A stretch of 64,000 nt of DNA from Takakia lepidozioides (taxonomy: Eukaryota > Streptophyta > Takakiopsida > Takakiales > Takakiaceae), in contig CM060732.1 in the NCBI GenBank assembly GCA_030704615.1, positions 53,117,053 through 53,181,052 of the forward strand. The letters run 5' to 3'. Positions 46,469-57,743 of this stretch are shown here, piece after piece (position 1 is the stretch's first letter; each line of letters starts with the position of its first letter). The notes beneath the pieces were generated by a model. The model worked only from the letters and a program-made list of their open reading frames with translations. It did no database searches and was not told the DNA's origin. The position numbers were made by a program, and so were the translations under genes.

Positions 46469-49400
46469 ATGTCCAAACAAGATGAAGACTGGACGCACCA
46501 CTTACAGGATATTGACCCTGGTTGTGCATCACAAAACAATGAGGATTCTTTAGTACAAAACTTGCCACAAATCCCGCGTCGAGTAAGTGCATTTGTAGGG
46601 CATATTCGACAGCAAGGTGAGCATTTTGCATATCCACCCAGATTTGGATTTTTTTCAAGATCAAATGTACTAGCACCACCCCAAGACCAAGGTCACGACG
46701 TCCAAGGTATGGCAAATGTACCAAGTCTTTGTGGACCTACTCAAATTGGCACTGTCAATGACTTGAATGTTTCTGTTCCTCGAAACATTTGCGAGTCAAG
46801 AACACAACGAAGAAGACAGCCTCAAGCATCTTCTAATGTGCCTCCCAAAGATATTCAACGGCGCATCCATATGCTTCCAAGGTCAACAGAGTGGTCAACC
46901 TATCGTGAGGCTTTAACGCCATTGATTTCCAACTGGGTTCCAGACAACCCAGTTGTTTTGGTCTCTCTCAAAGCAAACCTTCAGTGGGGTGGGCAAATCT
47001 ATCCCGAGCCATTCTGTCTTGGAACAGTGGAGTTTCAGATTGCTGCCCACTTTGCACAACTTGAGCCTCATCCTGCACACCACGGGATTAAACAGTGATG
47101 TCTCTTGGTTTGGATTGATGGAACAATCAAGTGGCAATATTCCGACTAGCAGCCTTGGAGATTCTGATTCAGATTTTATGAGTGAGCCGCCTCGAGGTGG
47201 ATGTAGGAACGTGCAACGGGGGAATGTCCAAGGTCACTACAATCTGGCATTACCTGCACCGCCAATCACAACAACGCATGTTGGTATGTCCTCCTCATCT
47301 AGTATGATTGTTAATGAGATGGACATGATCTCCTCAACACCCACTCATTGTACATGGGCAACTGAAGATGAAGTTCTCAACAATATGGCAGAGACATGGA
47401 TCAAACATCAAGAGGCATACTTCAAGGCATTGGGGGAACGTGATGTTAAATCTGCATATGAAGCACTTGATGTCCACAAGGATGAACAGGGATCCCAAGC
47501 TTTTTGGTCAGCTTTTGACATATTTAAAGTTGAGCTCCATACAGATTCTTTCAATGATGAAGTGTTGAGACGTATTGGTAACGAGCTCTTTAAAAGAAAA
47601 GAGCTTCGCAGGGGTTCCACTACATCTGAGGCTAATCTCAGTAGGGTTACTATGCACCCTTCCATGAGCATGTATAATCCTGGCGATATTCGAATTCAGT
47701 TTGAGCTCATGGCGCGACCTTTTTGGAAAGATTGAGATGCATGGGATCTAGCTATCTCTAAGTCCTCGAATGTTGGTCATGTATCCCAACAGCAGAAGAG
47801 ATTCTACAACACTACAGCATCAATGGAGGTTCTCTAGGTGATGAAGATCACACCTTCAGTCAAAGAATCCATGAGACATTGAAGTTATGTGCTTTTACCA
47901 AATTTTCAAGGGCCCACCTTGAGCTTATGTGTTGCTCAGACAAAATTGAGACTCACCAAGATGAGGCGACACTTTTGCAATCAAGAGAGAAGGTTGATGA
48001 AGCCATATTGAAATACCAACGGTATTATATGAGTCAAATTGTTTTCAAGTCGTACAAAAGATGGTTGGGCTTTTCCAACATCACTATTACCAAGATTCCG
48101 GTGGGTTCATGCACTGTCATGATCGTATTTAATTTTGTAAGCTTGCTTTCACTTAGAATTAGACATTTCGAAGTTGTTGAAATTTTCGTGTTGTTTTTCA
48201 AGGTGACCCAAACGAAGGAGCTTGCTATAGACCAAAGGTTGAATTTATTCATTCCAGCGGCATTGCTGAAAGATTGACTATCGATGAAGATGGTTTGCGT
48301 GATGCATGGCTTACAAATACTTGGAAGCAATTTTGGTCTACCTCTTTCGTAAGCAGTAAACACAAACTTTTTTCATGTCTTAAGATTATTTGTAATCTTT
48401 TGCTTTGATGCACATTTTGCATACTTAGGAATGTTTTTTGTGCTTTTTGTATTTTATGACAAACTTGAATTGTACTAGCAAAGACTGATGATTTTGTTGT
48501 TGGTTTTCAGAGCTACAATTCCATATTTGAATATCCTGATAATCTTCAAGGAAAGTTGTTGCATCCAAAATTGGATTATGAGGTCATACGCACAGACATT
48601 CAATTGGATGCGGTGAGATTTGGATTGCAAAGTCATTTGTTTTATATTGACATGCATGAATTATTTTTGAAGATACTCCCAGGACAGTCATTTCTTGTGT
48701 TTGAATGTTAGGTATAATTGTTGATTCTTACTATTTGTTTGTGTATATTGCAGGCCAAAATGCTAGGGCATTTGATCTTCATGCTCGCATCGAACGAATT
48801 GGAAGTCTCAAGACCTTTTTCATTCGCAACTTTGGTCATGTTTTGTGACCAAGTCCCCGAGTCCAAAAACATGCCCGTTGGTGTGAAGTCCAAAATGAAA
48901 AAGGATTTAGAACGTGATTTTCGATTGGGCTGGGCTGCAAAATGGTCAATCTTAAATTGCCTTAGAAAATCAAGAGAGGAGGCAATGAAATTGATTCGAA
49001 GACTCCAAGAGGATGAAACACATGAAGACTTGGCTTGGACATTCTCGGATTTCAATCTGACAGAAGAAAATTGGGAATCTGAAGTTGAGCACAAGATTGG
49101 AGCCATTGTTTGGAGTCATCTTTTCAATGGACGCAATTTGATTGTGAAGGCAATGCAAGAGGGGTTTTACATGGCTGTGGAACAAGCACCATGTGCACCC
49201 ACCATAAAGGATCGAATGAAAGACAATTTGAAAGGCATATCTCCTGATACAATGCGTGTTGTATTCAATGGTGCCTGTGCAATTGAAGCAAATGATTTCT
49301 TGAGGAAGTGCATATTTGATGTATCTATATTGCCCCTCCAACAAGAATGGTTTCGAGATTGTGTGGATCAAATGACCTATGAGGTCTCGATTGGCTATTT

Positions 49401-49588
49401 TTATCACTGGATTGGAGTACTTTGGCGGCAAAGACATCAATATACAACTTCTCAATCGACACGACTATCCATGCATTCAAGCAAGCACTTGCTTTCAAGT
49501 TCTATATCTTCCCCCATACAAAGATGCCTCAATGATGATGACGAAGATTAAATATTCTACCATGGATAGTAGTTATGGTCGTGCATGA
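46469..49588 (+). pseudogene. HECT-type E3 ubiquitin-ligase gene, transposon-associated, broken
   Basis: Coding blocks in order: 46469-47098 (N-terminal, no known domain); 47100-47735 in another frame (apparent one-base insertion in an A run near 47088); about 47780-48115; exons 48203-48348, about 48512-48613 and about 48754-49588, with GT-AG junctions. The last third matches a HECT domain. N-lobe: PKVEFIHSSGIAERLTIDED and GLRDAWLT, then SIFEYPDNLQGKLLHPKL. C-lobe: GISPDTMRVVFNGACAIEAN, RLAIFITG, then CIQASTCFQVLYLPPY. The Cys of STCFQ (codon 49490-49492) aligns with the catalytic cysteine that accepts ubiquitin. A further frameshift near 49385 separates the lobes, and a TGA follows RPFWKD at 47735. 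It lies tail-to-tail with the integrase gene and between two direct arrays. The HECT call rests on several blocks in the correct order. Confidence 0.75.
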
Positions 49589-49749
49589 CATGTGGAGGTG
49601 AAGGGTGTGAGTCATGGCTCAAACAGAGGGGTTGATTTTGTGGTATCATAGATAATTGAAATGCTCTTGGAGTGGTACTGTGAGTGTGACATCTGGTTGA
49701 ATGTTAAGTGTTACAAGTTCGCTGAGTATATGTGAGGGTAAGAATCATG

Positions 49750-49880
49750 GTAAATGTGAGAATTCGAGTGCAAGTTCAAATGCAAGGGAAAGTTTGAGTG
49801 CGAAGTTGAGTTTGAGTGCGAGGTTAAAGGCAAGTTGGAATGTCAGTTCGAGTGCGAGTTCAAGTGCAAGTCTGGGTAGA
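49750..49880 (+). repeat. 12-bp degenerate tandem repeat (GAGTGCGAGTTC)
   Basis: About ten diverged units just downstream of the HECT gene, all variations on GAGTGCGAGTT and AAGTGCAAGT. Confidence 0.75.
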
Positions 49881-50939
49881 TTATAGAGGGTTTGAATCTG
49901 AAGATTCCATGGAGTCCGGCCAGATCCAATCGTGTGTTAGAGAATTGACAAGTCGGGAACAAGCGTGTGTGCAACGGGTGCCTTGTGGCGAAAGGATGAG
50001 ATTTTATGAACGAAGCAAATCAATAAAGTATGAGAAGGGGTTAAAGAAAAAGAAGAGATGCAAAGGAAGATGATAGAGAGATGGAGGGAACTTGTCTTCC
50101 ATTGATTATGTTTGTTTATATCTGTTGAGAAGGATTGAAGTAAAGAGAGACACAATAGTGTCAAAGGGAGGGGAGGGTGGGAATATGTCTCTTTAAGTTC
50201 GTCCTGACCGAAAAGAGAGCTCAACAAAGAAGGAAAAGAAATGGGGGCAACATTGGGGCAAGTGTCGTTGGCTCCTTTTTGTTTGTGTTGGCTTTGGAGA
50301 GGTGCCATCTGGTTGTGGCCCAAGGATGGGAATCCATTTTTGTTGTCGGTTGTTATATTTCCAGCTGTTGGTGACTTTTGCACAGACGTCATCAATGGAT
50401 GAGGATTTTGACAGTGAGGTATAGCTGCGGTCCCCTATCTTCTTGCACCCATTAATGGAATGCTGCTATATTGCATATTTAATATGGTAAGTGGAGTACT
50501 CTATTATAAAATGTTTACTAGCTAGTTTTACTTTCTTATGCGCTGTATGAAGTGCTCTAATATGTTTTAGTCTTGGGGAAGAGGGTGGGAGAGAGGCCCA
50601 CCTGCCGTATGATTTCTGTAAAGCTTCAAGACATTATTACATTGTAAATATCAAAACATGAGAAGTATCACAGTTCAAGATTGTCTTCTTTGATCAATTG
50701 GTCATGCCCTGTTGTTGTCCTTGAAAGCTAGTGAAATCTCACACATGTTTTAGGGTTTATCCAATGTCATATTAAGGTTTAGAAACATCCACAGCATTAC
50801 ACAACTGGCAATAAGAAAGTGGGTAAGGTAACATGTGTTCACTAATTTGGGCACTCTTATGGTCTTATGCAGATATGTCTGAGCTTTTGCTGTGCAGGAA
50901 GTCATTTTTCAGCTGCGACCAGGGGCATATAGACTAAAT
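49881..50939. other. spacer inside the large element, no gene
   Basis: GA-rich near 50020-50240 on the plus strand. The 152-codon minus frame (49937-50395) is its low-complexity shadow. Confidence 0.4.
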
Positions 50940-51690
50940 TATCTTAGGTTTCTTTGTCTTCGAGACACTATATCTCTGTAGGTAAACCAAACATGACTAT
51001 TACCTCTTAACGATACCTCTACATGAATACAGCCTGATTTATCTTGAGTTTCTTTGTCTATCATGCGTTATACCTCTGTAGGTATACTAAACAGGGCAAC
51101 TACCTCATAACGATACCTCAACCTGCATATAGGCTGATTTGACCAAGTTTCTTTGTAAGTCAGGCGCTATACCTCTGGTGGTATACTAAACAGGGCTACT
51201 GTCTCATGACGATACCTCCGCATAAATATAGATTAATTTGGCCAACTTTTCTTGTAAAATGAAATACTATACCTCTGTAGATATATCAAACAAGGCTACA
51301 ACCTAATGACGATACCTCTACTAGTATATATAACTAAGTTTCTTTGTCAATCAAGTGTTATACCTCTATCGGTATACTAATCAGGGCTACTACCTCATGA
51401 CAATATCTCTACATAAATATACACTGTTTTTGACATCAAATTTATTTGTAAATCAAACGCTATACCTCTGTAGGTATACCAAACAGGGAAACTACCTCAT
51501 AACGATACCCTTACCTACATATAGTCTAGTTTTGACTAAGTTTCTTTGGAATCAAGCGATGTACCTCTGTGAGTATACCAAACAGGGCTAGTACCCAATG
51601 ACGATACCTCTACCTGCATATAGACTAATTTACCAAAACTAACTAAGTTCCGTTGTAATCAAGCACTATACCGCTACACCTGCGCAAAGG
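50940..51690 (+). repeat. tandem array, seven to eight ~97-bp units (right copy)
   Basis: Starts of the TATACCTCTGTAGG word fall at about 50970, 51070, 51167, 51269, 51359, 51461 and 51558. Units also share CAAACAGGGCTACTACCTCA and AAGTTTCTTTGT. The array sits between the convergent HECT and integrase genes and is direct with respect to the array at 46112. Confidence 0.85.
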
Positions 51691-52506
51691 GCGTCCATTC
51701 AGTAGAGGTTGAAACTTGACTTGGGCATCTCAAAGTAGACTCCTAACCTATCATGCCAAGTGATACCATTCATCATCATACCTGTCATACCTATCATCAT
51801 CATGCCAAGTGTAAGGTTGTTGACCACTTATGTGAGAAAAACAAATGTTACATGGAAGCAAAAAGATTATACTTTGTGGTTGTATAGGCTACAGGAGTGT
51901 TCCAGAACCTGGAGAGATAGACCTCTCGGTGGCTATGGAAGCTATACAACAGTTGGATAAACCATGACTCCAATCAACAGAACACAAGTTATCAGATTTG
52001 AAACTCAAGCTACATGGCATATAAGAGACAAGGGTGCAGCTATAAGTCCTGGTTGAATATTCGTGTCTCCATGAGTGTATATTCAGATTTTTAATACTGT
52101 ATGCAAAATTCTTAGATTATGAATAGAGGGTTCTTGAAAATGAGGCAAGTTGGTCATCATTGTCTCATATGTGGGGCAGACAAAGATTGTTGGAGATAAA
52201 AGGCGGCCTCATGAGCCTCACGCTGTGCACTTCCCAATGAAACCCAACAATTTCACAATCCTCCAAAGATCGTGCAACCCAGGCCCTGCCCCCAAGTAGT
52301 ATGGTTGGGAGATGATAATGGTTTAGGGTGTATGGTTCAATATGGACAATGGATATGATGAAGGGAAAAGATGACATTTATTTAACATAAATCCTCAAAG
52401 TACATGACATAAAACAATTATCTTTGAATGTGATTGTCCCACTTGTTCACTTAATCACAATTACATACAAGAGCTTGTGTAATTAAAAGTTGGAGAACTT
52501 CCCTAC
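51691..52506. other. spacer, no gene
   Basis: Contains ATCATCAT/CATACC short repeats near 51765-51800. No supported coding sequence. Confidence 0.4.
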
Positions 52507-54237
52507 TTAACACGGTATTACCAATGAGGTCCAATTAATCAAAATATCTATGTTCATGCGTTGCCAAACCACAATACCGAGACATGTAGTAGTGGAGATG
52601 AAAACAATCCTTCCCAACCTTTCCAATTTCATAAGCTTGTGCACGGACACGAACCATGTCAGGAATGAGTTCAGCTCCTTTGGTGGGAAGGTCATGCAAA
52701 CCACCTGCACATCGCCACCTTTGATTCCCACGAGGCCCCAAGCCTTGGTTACCAATGTGTTGGGGGTCTTCTCTAAATCGTGGGTCATCAATAAGGTGGC
52801 TGGTCCATCTACATGATCAAATACATCACCACATTAGAATAACATTCCAATGTAAATTGTAGCTTAACAATGAAAGTACAAACAAGAGAAAACCATGAGC
52901 TTACCCATGCAAACGTTCATACTCGCGAAAGAAACGAGCATGAACATGTGATTGACGATATCGACCGTTTTCATTAATCGTGCGAACTCGATGTCCATTC
53001 CAAATCTTCACGTATTCATCAACAGCTTCTTGTACTATGGGCATATATACGTCAATAAAAGATTCTCGTTGCCACGGATCGTCCATATTCAATAATCCAT
53101 CATTGACCATTGCTTGGAAGCAATTTTTGTAGTAGAACATTACCTTCTCCTATAGATGCCGCCAAAAGTGTTCAATCCTCTAACGTGGTGATTACACCAC
53201 ACAAAATATTAGAAAATATGCACAACATTACACACTCAATGATTAATAAAGATGAACCAAGAAATATGACAGAAACGTAAAGTTGATATGCAAGATAGAA
53301 TTGTATAGAGCACTAATCTGATTGTGTGTGGAAGACCCAGTCAAGTACGGATTGGGTGTTTCAGAACGTGTGGCTTCAATGTGTTGTTTTATAAGAGAGT
53401 GCTCTACTGCAAAATCAGATCGAATTCGTAAAGGTGCTCTAAACTTGGAAACTGCATCGTGATATCCTTTGAAAATGGTTTTTTCTTTCTTGTTTCTTGC
53501 AACGTTCGCCCATAAAACAAAATGAGAGGCCCCATCAATGCCAACATGTACTCGAAGACCAAACATAACCAATTTGTCATAAGCTGCACCACGAATTGCA
53601 TACATGTTTTAGTCTGCCTACAATTTTGTGCGATATGTAATGCAAGAAAACGTCTTGCATGTGCATCTTCAAAGAACATTAATATGCATGAGATAAAATA
53701 CTTACAGTCAATGTGCCATAGAGCCATAGGCATTGTCACATTATACTGAGTCATCCGAATTGCTTGTGCCCTTCTCCTACGCTCATAATGGTAGGGTGAG
53801 ATGATTTTCAAAGCTTCCCCCACCTTCCTTCGAGGAATCCGCAAATTTGACCTCCTTAAGGCAGATTGCACTGTTCTCATTCCCCAATTTGTCCCATTCT
53901 CTTCAATAGGAAGTAACTCTTGAATCTTTTCACACAAGCGTTGGACACTCAATTGATGATGAACTTTGAAAGGAGACCCTTGGACTTCTGATAGCAATCT
54001 TCTCAATGGTCGTACATCATCAAAAGAAAGGGCAGTGGCGATTGATTTCATTGTGGCACCCTCATTCAACATTGCTTCCACATAAAGTACTAAATCATCC
54101 ACTACTTTATCACCATCCAAATGGTTGTTTTCCATGCTCACATGATCTGTCTTATCTCTAATAGCCCCAGTGTCAATGCCTTCAACCTTGCCCTTGTTGT
54201 AACTGTTTGCTGTTAATTCTGTAGTCACTGCATCCAC
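52507..54237 (-). pseudogene. integrase-core (DDE) transposase, rve-like, transposon-encoded
   Basis: Minus strand. Exon a (53706-54237) encodes an HTH-like region (TVQSALRRSNLRIPRRKVGE, ISPYHYERRRRAQAIR) and ends MALWHID before a GTAAGT donor. Exon b (53318-53583) begins in phase, YDKLVMFGLRVHVGIDGASH, and runs to LRIRSDFAVE and SSTHNQ. Exon c (from 53179) starts RIEHFWRHL. The acidic triad is D in WHID, D in IRSD and E in RIEH; the last two are 34 residues apart, a DD34E spacing. The layout fits the eukaryotic integrase-core family known from animals and fungi (WHID...VRxDxGGEN...VHNQRIERxWR). Lesions: the donor after HNQ reads CAG|AT instead of GT, and a TAG follows RHL; the frame then continues to 52901. 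A possible C-terminal exon lies at 52507-52810. A GTG, not ATG, opens exon a, so an upstream exon may be missing. Confidence 0.8.
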
Positions 54238-54839
54238 TCACACACTCCCCATATGACTTACGTCACTAAAGTTCACATAGGCTATCAAGTAGATGAACCA
54301 AATGTACTTTGAAACAACAACTGCTCTATCCTAAAATGTATTAGCAAACCACAATACATAGTGTGGGCGGGTTGAAGACAAACCATGTGATCAAGCTCTT
54401 TCTTTCAGTGTGTGTGTTGAGGAGCGTTTGGTAGCCCACTCTACTACCCCTAAAGTTCTCTCCTCAAAGCTCATGAGTCGCCTGCACGTACACAAGAAGT
54501 ACAGCTTTAGCTAAAATGATATCTTTATCAATGATTGGGAGAACTCATGCCAGTATGGGAATGTGCTTATTCATGGGCAGATCTTGTCATTTGGTGATCC
54601 AAGAAGGCTTCCATAATACATAGCGCCACCACCGCTCCACCACCGCTCCACAAATCTCTTGTTGTTGCATTCTTCTCTCGCTACTTCTCGTCCTCCAACT
54701 GATTTGATCCTTTCACTTTTAGGACACCTCTGCCCTAAAAATTCTTCATCACTTCATTTCTCTCTCCCTTTCCCTCGCTCTCGCTCTCTCTCTCTCATCT
54801 CTCTCCTTTAGGCTACGCGACTCATCTCGTGACTTAGGC
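54238..54839. other. subterminal region of the large element
   Basis: No gene. From about 54690 it contains a CT-rich run (54765-54805) followed by GCCTTACCACAAGCAAAGG, which matches the corresponding inner flank of the small element's right TIR (about 19395-19465). Right-end homology between the two elements therefore extends beyond the TIR. Confidence 0.5.
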
Positions 54840-55068
54840 CTTACCACAAGCAAAGGATGGACGGGCAGCAGGAATAGACGGGCAACATGTATATTCAGCT
54901 TATACTCTCGTATGTATATGTGTATATGATGAATATATATACATATACATGATATATGTTATATCGTAAAAATTTATAGTTTGCAATTGAATTGAATTGC
55001 GCACTTTTAGGGGGGTGATCAAGTGAATTGCGATGCATTTCACATCAAGGCCTATTTGGAATTCCCTA
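54840..55068. repeat. right long TIR of the 12.9-kb element
   Basis: Inverted counterpart of 42202-42610: CTGCTGCCCGTCC-type inner end, TA-rich block, AAATTTATAGTTTGCAATTG, then the GTGCGCAATT / CCCCCCT block and terminal GGAATTCCCTA. It has fewer AATTCAATTGAATT palindromes than the left TIR. Confidence 0.85.
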
Positions 55069-55194
55069 GGCATCACCTTCCATTTGTGATCTAAAGCCAA
55101 AGCCCTCTTTCACAATAAGTAACCTCGCCACCTCTTTCAGAGTAAGTAACCTCGCCATGAAGGCATCCAAATGGGACACCGCCCAAGGGAAGGG

Positions 55195-55265
55195 GGAGAA
55201 GTAGCAGGCTTTGACCCCAAGATCATCTGGGTGGCACTAACCATCTGAGTTATTGACTGTTGGTT
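55195..55265 (-). mobile_element. tRNA-derived SINE-like fragment
   Basis: Minus strand: ATAACTCAGATGGTTAGTGCC (A-box-like, 55232-55252) and GGGGTCAAAGCC (B-box-like, about 55207-55218) at tRNA spacing, followed by GC-rich sequence that does not close an acceptor stem. Confidence 0.45.
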
Positions 55266-55769
55266 AAGATTCTATTACAGAACTATTGTAGTTCTTATGA
55301 TTAAAATAGTCCCTATACTTCAACTACACATTTGGAGCCTACTTCTTAACTTTACATCATTTGAATGACTTTGATTGGATGGTTTGAGTTAAATATGCAC
55401 TTGCTGACTATTTATTATCTTGGGAGGTTTGAGATAGTGACCTTTCCAATCTCAAAACTTTTTGCACCAAAATCCTCCCCCTTATTTCCAATAACCGCGC
55501 CGCGTAATCAATATGAGTTTGAATACACTTTCTTGGCCAAGAATCTATGGACAACTGAGGTAGCCATAGAAAAGATTCTTTCAATCTCTATCACAGTGCG
55601 GGGCCATGTCCAACAAGAAAAGCAACATTGGGGCCCTAGTTAAGATTACACCAAAGGACTTGGATTTGGTTTGGGTGCATAAACCCTAACTAGTAAGCCC
55701 CGGGAGTCCTTCCTGACCAGCCTGGATCCCACGGAGAGCTTAGTTTACTACACTCCGAACGACTATATC
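55266..55769. other. intergenic, no recognised gene
   Basis: A 92-codon plus frame (55365-55643) has no motif. Nothing else seen. Confidence 0.3.
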
Positions 55770-56228
55770 ATGGAGAATTCTGAAGTTCAGGGCGGAATGC
55801 AAAACCTACGCAATGAAAGTAAAGGCAAGGAGAAGGTCATGGAGTCAGAGGAATCAGAGGAAGATACACATTTTCTTACAACTAACCATGTTGCCACTGA
55901 GGTGGATCTCTTTCAGGATGGACCAGGCAGAGCGCTGACCTTTATGGACTTAATGGACAGAGAGACTCCTTCAGATCAGAAGAGATTCGAGGAGGTAGTG
56001 CTCACTACTATAACCCCTTTGCGGTTTTAGTACTGGAGTGAAAAAAGTATTCTACTGTGTATTGTCTTGTTTTATGCGTGCAGATCTAGTATTTCTAGTG
56101 CTCAGGTCACCACTCGAGTCTAATTGCTACTGAACTGGATTTCCCTCAGGCTAGAATGATTTCGGAGCTGCAGCAGTTTTTCGGCTTATCGGACACAGAT
56201 CTCAAATCTGCAGAGATCGGACTGCCAG
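55770..56228 (+). CDS. acidic exon pair upstream of KNOX exons, unrecognised
   Basis: 55770-55996 starts MENSEVQGGMQNLRNESKGK and is Glu/Ser-rich, ending before a GAG|GTAGTG donor. 56150-56228 reads ARMISELQQFFGLSDTDLKS between a CTCAG acceptor and a CCAG|GTACCC donor. Both could be the N-terminal exons of the KNOX gene that follows, which often has a variable, acidic N-terminus, but the phases do not prove it. Confidence 0.4.
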
Positions 56229-56499
56229 GTACCCACTAAAAATGTTTTTCCATCCAGCTTGAGATGGTCATCATATCCTCTTTACAATAGTACCCTAGAT
56301 ACGAAAGTGTGATAGCTGATACGTACTGGCCATCGTTGTCTTCAACTCGCTCTCCAACGTTGTAGAATTTTCTCCTGTTTTCCTGACCTTTCAAAAACGA
56401 CCTCATTGCCCCAGGCTACATATTGGGGTACTACATTTGGTGCACATTGATCATTCTCCTGACATGGATGCAATTTAAATTGGGTGATCAATCATGCAG

Positions 56500-57389
56500 A
56501 GTGACTGGGACAATGAGCAAAGGCAAAAAATAGACTGGGAAAGTGCAAAACATAAAGCAAAATTGTTGCACACCCCTATATCCAGACCTGATGGCAGCCC
56601 ATGCGGCTTGTCAACGGGTTGTGACACCTGTGGATCAGACCCCATACCTTGATGAGCAGCTTGCGCAGGCTCAAGTTGAAACAATCAAGAAGTATTGTGT
56701 TCTGTACCCAGATGAGATTGATATCAGCCCAGAAGAGAAGGCCGAGCTTGATCAATTCATGGTAAGGTCGAACCCCTAATAGATAGGAGATGGGATTCCA
56801 GGACCTAGATCAGTCACCAAGGTTCCATTTATGAAAGAGTAGGCTTTAGAGTCAGTCACCTACTGGAAAGCAGCTCAACATCGTTCTTTCCTTGAAAACT
56901 ACAAAGTCATGTATATATATATGGCATGAACTATATGATAGAGCCCACTGTACCTCAAAGGGAAAGTGGGAAAGTACCCACAAGAGGACCAGGCTTGATA
57001 GGCGAACTTCGCCGTCAGGGTCATCTTTTCTCTGTGTGTACTTGGCATAATATGGCCGAGATTTAATGCTACTCAAGAGCTAAGTTATGATTCAGTTCTC
57101 TTTACATGATCTATTCCAGCTGGTGTGTAGAGCATCTGACTTTGTTCTTGGCAGAGCTGCTATCTAGATCTATGGACAACAGCTTCATTTCAGATTCTTG
57201 CTTGTTAGCATACATTGACATCTGTCTTTATGCTGCACTTGTCGTCTGGATTTTGGATTTTGCAGGTCCACCATTTTATGCTAATCACTGCCTACTGCAA
57301 GGATCAGCTGCAGCAACGTCTTAACAGGGCTGTGAGTGAAGCTATGATGTTTTGCTGGAACACAGAGCAGGAACTCTACAAACTGACAG
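56500..57389 (+). pseudogene. KNOX1 and KNOX2 exons of a KNOTTED-like gene, homeodomain missing
   Basis: The exon 56500-56761 contains PLYPDLMAAHAACQRVVTPV, then DEQLAQAQVETIKKYCVLYP and DIDISPEEKAELDQFM, a near-canonical KNOX1 domain, ending at FM|GTAAGG, the usual KNOX1/KNOX2 intron position. The exon 57266-57389 reads VHHFMLITAYCKDQLQQRLN, RAVSEAMMFCWNTEQELYKL and TG|GT, a more diverged KNOX2. Upstream of PLYPDL the frame is odd: the usual AHPLY reading needs one more base, so a frameshift is likely. No ELK or homeodomain was found up to 60 kb. KNOX proteins are TALE transcription factors controlling meristems and sporophyte development. This is either a broken locus or a KNATM-like, homeodomain-less form; the frameshift favours the former. 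Confidence 0.75.
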
Positions 57390-57743
57390 GTAAGGAGAAC
57401 TTGGGCTTGCATGTGGTTGTTAGTACCTACTGCAAAATAAGGTAGCCGCGGATTGGAGACACCTGATCTAGGAAATTGAGCTCAAGCCATTGTACTTCCT
57501 TTAGCCTAGCCAGAGGATGTTAAAGAGTCTAAGGGCCGAGCTGCGTTCAGAGGGCCTGGGTTATAGTTGTACAGAGGTAACTAATTTGGAAGGGCACTAT
57601 GAACGTCGAGTTATCTGCAAGTTAAATACTTGGCTGCTCTTATTACAACTGTCCTTGGAAAGTTACTTACCCGTAGAAATTAACAATGCGTGGACTCTGC
57701 AGGAGCATTCCCGGTTTATGGCAAGGGAGCAGCTACTCTCTCA

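Larger units (their letters stand above)
42202..55068. mobile_element. 12.9-kb TIR-bounded interval with HECT and DDE-integrase genes
   Basis: The left end TAGGGAATTCCAAATAGGCC and the right end, its reverse complement, share the variants AAATAGG and CATCGC. The 18558 element has AAAAAGG and CATAGC instead. This argues that the two ends belong to one insertion. Inverted similarity runs about 230-400 bp inward and then ends. Between the ends lie host-like exons (42683-45190), a HECT gene (+), tandem arrays and an integrase-type transposase (-). No exact target-site duplication was found: CATC occurs next to each end but offset by two bases. An alternative is two unrelated solo ends with the coding genes belonging to an inner element starting near 46063. 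Confidence 0.6.

Noticed and set aside
48708-49106. 132-codon minus-strand ORF
   Set aside because: It is antisense to the HECT N-lobe exon, which has domain matches on the plus strand.
49937-50395. 152-codon minus-strand ORF
   Set aside because: It is a Ser/Leu/Pro-rich translation opposite GA-rich low complexity, with no motif.
50940-51690. CRISPR array
   Set aside because: Units are ~97 bp with no constant-repeat/variable-spacer pattern, and the host is a plant.
42202-55068. CATC flanking both ends as a target-site duplication
   Set aside because: On the right it is offset by two bases from the end of the TIR, and four bases near an end can match by chance.
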